Shown here: positions 6,405 through 8,220 of the stretch, piece after piece
Layout: every line of letters begins with the position of its first letter
Numbering within the stretch: the stretch's first letter is position 1
Source: an uncultured Bacteroidaceae bacterium
Lineage (GTDB): Bacteria > Bacteroidota > Bacteroidia > Bacteroidales > Bacteroidaceae
Assembly: GCA_934364765.1 (NCBI GenBank)
Contig: CAKRMO010000041.1
Location: forward strand, 1 to 8,220
Direction of reading: 5' to 3'
Length of the DNA: 8,220 bases
Program-made: the position numbers and the translations under genes
Notes under the pieces: model-generated
Seen by the model: the letters and a program-made list of their open reading frames with translations, nothing else
What the model was told of the DNA's origin: nothing
Databases searched by the model: none

Positions 6405-8220
6405 AAAAATGGCGCGTTGAAGATTCCGCCGAGCTGTATAACATAAACGGTTGGGGTGTCAATTATTTTAACATCAACGAAAAGGGACACGTTTACGTAA
6501 CGCCGCGAAAAGACGGAGTGGAAATCGACCTCCAGGAACTGATGGACGAGCTTGACACGCGCAACATCACGGCCCCTGTGCTGCTCCGCTTTCCCGACAT
6601 CCTTGACAACAGGATAGAGAAAACCGCGACGTGCTTTCAGAAGGCGGCAAAGGAATACAGCTTCAACGCAGAGCATTTCATTATATATCCCATAAAGGTG
6701 AACCAGATGCGCCCCGTGGTTGAGGAGATTATCAGCCACGGCAAACGCTACAACATAGGGCTTGAAGCCGGCTCAAAGCCCGAACTCCACGCCGTGCTTG
6801 CAACTAACATGGACTCCGACAGCCCGATTATCTGCAACGGACACAAGGACCAGAGTTATATCGAGCTTGCGCTGCTGGCGCAGAAAATGGGCAAGAAGGT
6901 GTTTCTCGTGGCGGAAAAGCTTGACGAGCTTGAACGCATATTCGAGGCTGCAAGAAAACTTAACGTGCGCCCGCAGATAGGCATACGCATCAAGCTGGCT
7001 TCTACAGGCACGGGCAAATGGGCGGAAAGCGGCGGAGACGCGAGCAAGTTCGGACTGAACTCCAGCGAGCTTCTTGATGCGGTAAGAATACTGAAGAGCC
7101 GGGGAATGGAAGACTGCCTTAATCTTATACACTTCCACATAGGCAGCCAGATAACAAAGATACGCCGCATACAGTCGGCCCTGCGCGAAGCCTCGCAGTT
7201 TTACGTGCAGCTCCACGCCATGGGCTTCAACGTGGAGTTTGTTGACTGCGGCGGCGGACTTGGCATTGACTACGACGGAACGCGCTCGAGCAACAGCGAA
7301 AGCTCCGTAAACTATTCCATTCAGGAATATGTGAACGACTGCGTATATACCTTTGTTGATGTAGCCAACAAGAACAACATCCCTCATCCCAACATAATAA
7401 CCGAAGGCGGACGCTCGCTCACCGCCCATCACAGCGTGCTTATTCTCGAAGTAACCGATGTGGCCTCACAGCCGCAAATGCCCGAGGATTTCGAGGCCAC
7501 GAAAGATGACCACAAGCTTGTGCAGGACCTTTCCGAGATATGGGACAACCTGTCGGCGCGCTCCATGCTTGAGGACTGGCACGATGCGGAGCAGATACGC
7601 GATGAGGCCCTTGAGCTTTTCGACCATGGGATTATCGACCTGAAGACCCGCGCCCAGGTGGAGAGCCTTTACTGGAGCATAACGCGCGAGGCTAACGCCA
7701 TTGTGCACGCCCAGAAGCACGTGCCAGAGGAATTGCGCCGTCTTGACCGCCTGCTTGCCGACAAGTATTTCTGCAATTTCTCTCTGTTCCAGAGCCTGCC
7801 CGACTCTTGGGCGATAGACCAGCTTTTCCCGGTGATGCCTATCCAGCGGCTTGGCGAAAAGCCCGAAAGAAACGTTACGATACAGGACATAACCTGCGAC
7901 AGCGACGGAAAGATTGCGCAATACGTCAACGCCATGCAGCAGACTTCCACCGTGCCGCTCCATTCCATAAGGCGCGGGGAGCGTTACTACGTGGGCGTGT
8001 TCCTCGTGGGGGCGTATCAGGAGATACTCGGCAATATGCACAACCTCTTCGGCGACACCAACGCCGTTCACGTTACGGTGTCGAACGACGGCTACAGCAT
8101 CGACCGCGTGATAGAGGGCGAAACCGTGGCGGAAGTGCTGGAATACGTGCAATACGATGCAAAACGCTTGCAAAGGCGGCTGGAAACGTGGGTGAAGCGT
8201 GCCGAACTGAATGGGAAGAT
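6401..8220 (+). CDS. speA: Biosynthetic arginine decarboxylase SpeA (3' end cut by window edge)
   Basis: This PLP enzyme converts arginine to agmatine and CO2, the first step of the agmatine route to putrescine and spermidine. The 606 codons present cover nearly the whole protein (typical length about 630-660). The fold is alanine-racemase-like (fold type III). The PLP lysine is K99 in YPIKVNQ. PLP-binding segments are HFHIGSQ (244-250), CGGGLGIDYDG (283-293) and TEGGRSLTAHH (334-344). The C-terminal sheet domain carries the substrate-site CDSDG (499-503), then VGVFLVGAYQEILGNMHNLF (531-550). Length and the SpeA-specific middle insertion (about 355-450) separate it from diaminopimelate decarboxylase LysA. 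The ATG at 6401-6403 overlaps the aroK TGA at 6402-6404, with no separate promoter visible, so it probably depends on topA-aroK transcription and translational coupling. No stop codon is reached. Confidence 0.96.
   Translation, partial: MKKWRVEDSAELYNINGWGVNYFNINEKGHVYVTPRKDGVEIDLQELMDELDTRNITAPVLLRFPDILDNRIEKTATCFQKAAKEYSFNAEHFIIYPIKVNQMRPVVEEIISHGKRYNIGLEAGSKPELHAVLATNMDSDSPIICNGHKDQSYIELALLAQKMGKKVFLVAEKLDELERIFEAARKLNVRPQIGIRIKLASTGTGKWAESGGDASKFGLNSSELLDAVRILKSRGMEDCLNLIHFHIGSQITKIRRIQSALREASQFYVQLHAMGFNVEFVDCGGGLGIDYDGTRSSNSESSVNYSIQEYVNDCVYTFVDVANKNNIPHPNIITEGGRSLTAHHSVLILEVTDVASQPQMPEDFEATKDDHKLVQDLSEIWDNLSARSMLEDWHDAEQIRDEALELFDHGIIDLKTRAQVESLYWSITREANAIVHAQKHVPEELRRLDRLLADKYFCNFSLFQSLPDSWAIDQLFPVMPIQRLGEKPERNVTIQDITCDSDGKIAQYVNAMQQTSTVPLHSIRRGERYYVGVFLVGAYQEILGNMHNLFGDTNAVHVTVSNDGYSIDRVIEGETVAEVLEYVQYDAKRLQRRLETWVKRAELNGK

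Noticed and set aside
6773..8173. Two long minus-strand open frames (219 and 235 codons) antisense to speA
   Set aside because: They are shadows of a certain gene on the plus strand, with no motif, promoter or start context.

Overview
The window looks like ordinary chromosomal DNA from a member of the Bacteroidota, most likely Bacteroidales (Bacteroides/Prevotella-like). Three things point there: the proteins have a Bacteroidales character, sequences matching the TAnnTTTG -7 promoter element lie just upstream of three genes, and most starts lack a strong Shine-Dalgarno sequence. The gene order topA - shikimate kinase - speA also fits my recollection of that order, though I could not check it.

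Left part (1-2377, minus strand): a 3'-truncated miaB (tRNA ms2i6A37 methylthiotransferase) that runs off the left edge. Upstream of it on the same strand is a secreted sialidase-like beta-propeller protein. The 51-bp gap between them carries a separate promoter-like box for miaB. Centre-left (2378-3039): a 92-bp divergent promoter region, then a plus-strand NUDIX hydrolase with an N-terminal four-cysteine zinc ribbon.

Centre (3040-3498): a 459-bp intergenic stretch with no convincing gene. It holds a weak hairpin after the NUDIX gene, a degenerate tandem repeat of four 21-bp units, several small inverted repeats, and the topA promoter with a plausible ribosome binding site.

Right part (3499-8220, plus strand): a tightly packed apparent operon. 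It contains topA (DNA topoisomerase I), aroK (shikimate kinase, sharing one base with topA) and speA (biosynthetic arginine decarboxylase, overlapping aroK by four bases), with speA running off the right edge. The three enzymes act in unrelated processes: DNA supercoiling, aromatic amino-acid precursors and polyamines. They appear linked by co-transcription and coupled translation, not by a shared pathway.

I found no mobile element, CRISPR array, tRNA or rRNA gene, phage gene or defence system. I see no clear sign of an undescribed multi-gene system. The least explained DNA is the 3040-3498 intergenic region, and the least well-defined protein is the sialidase-like one.
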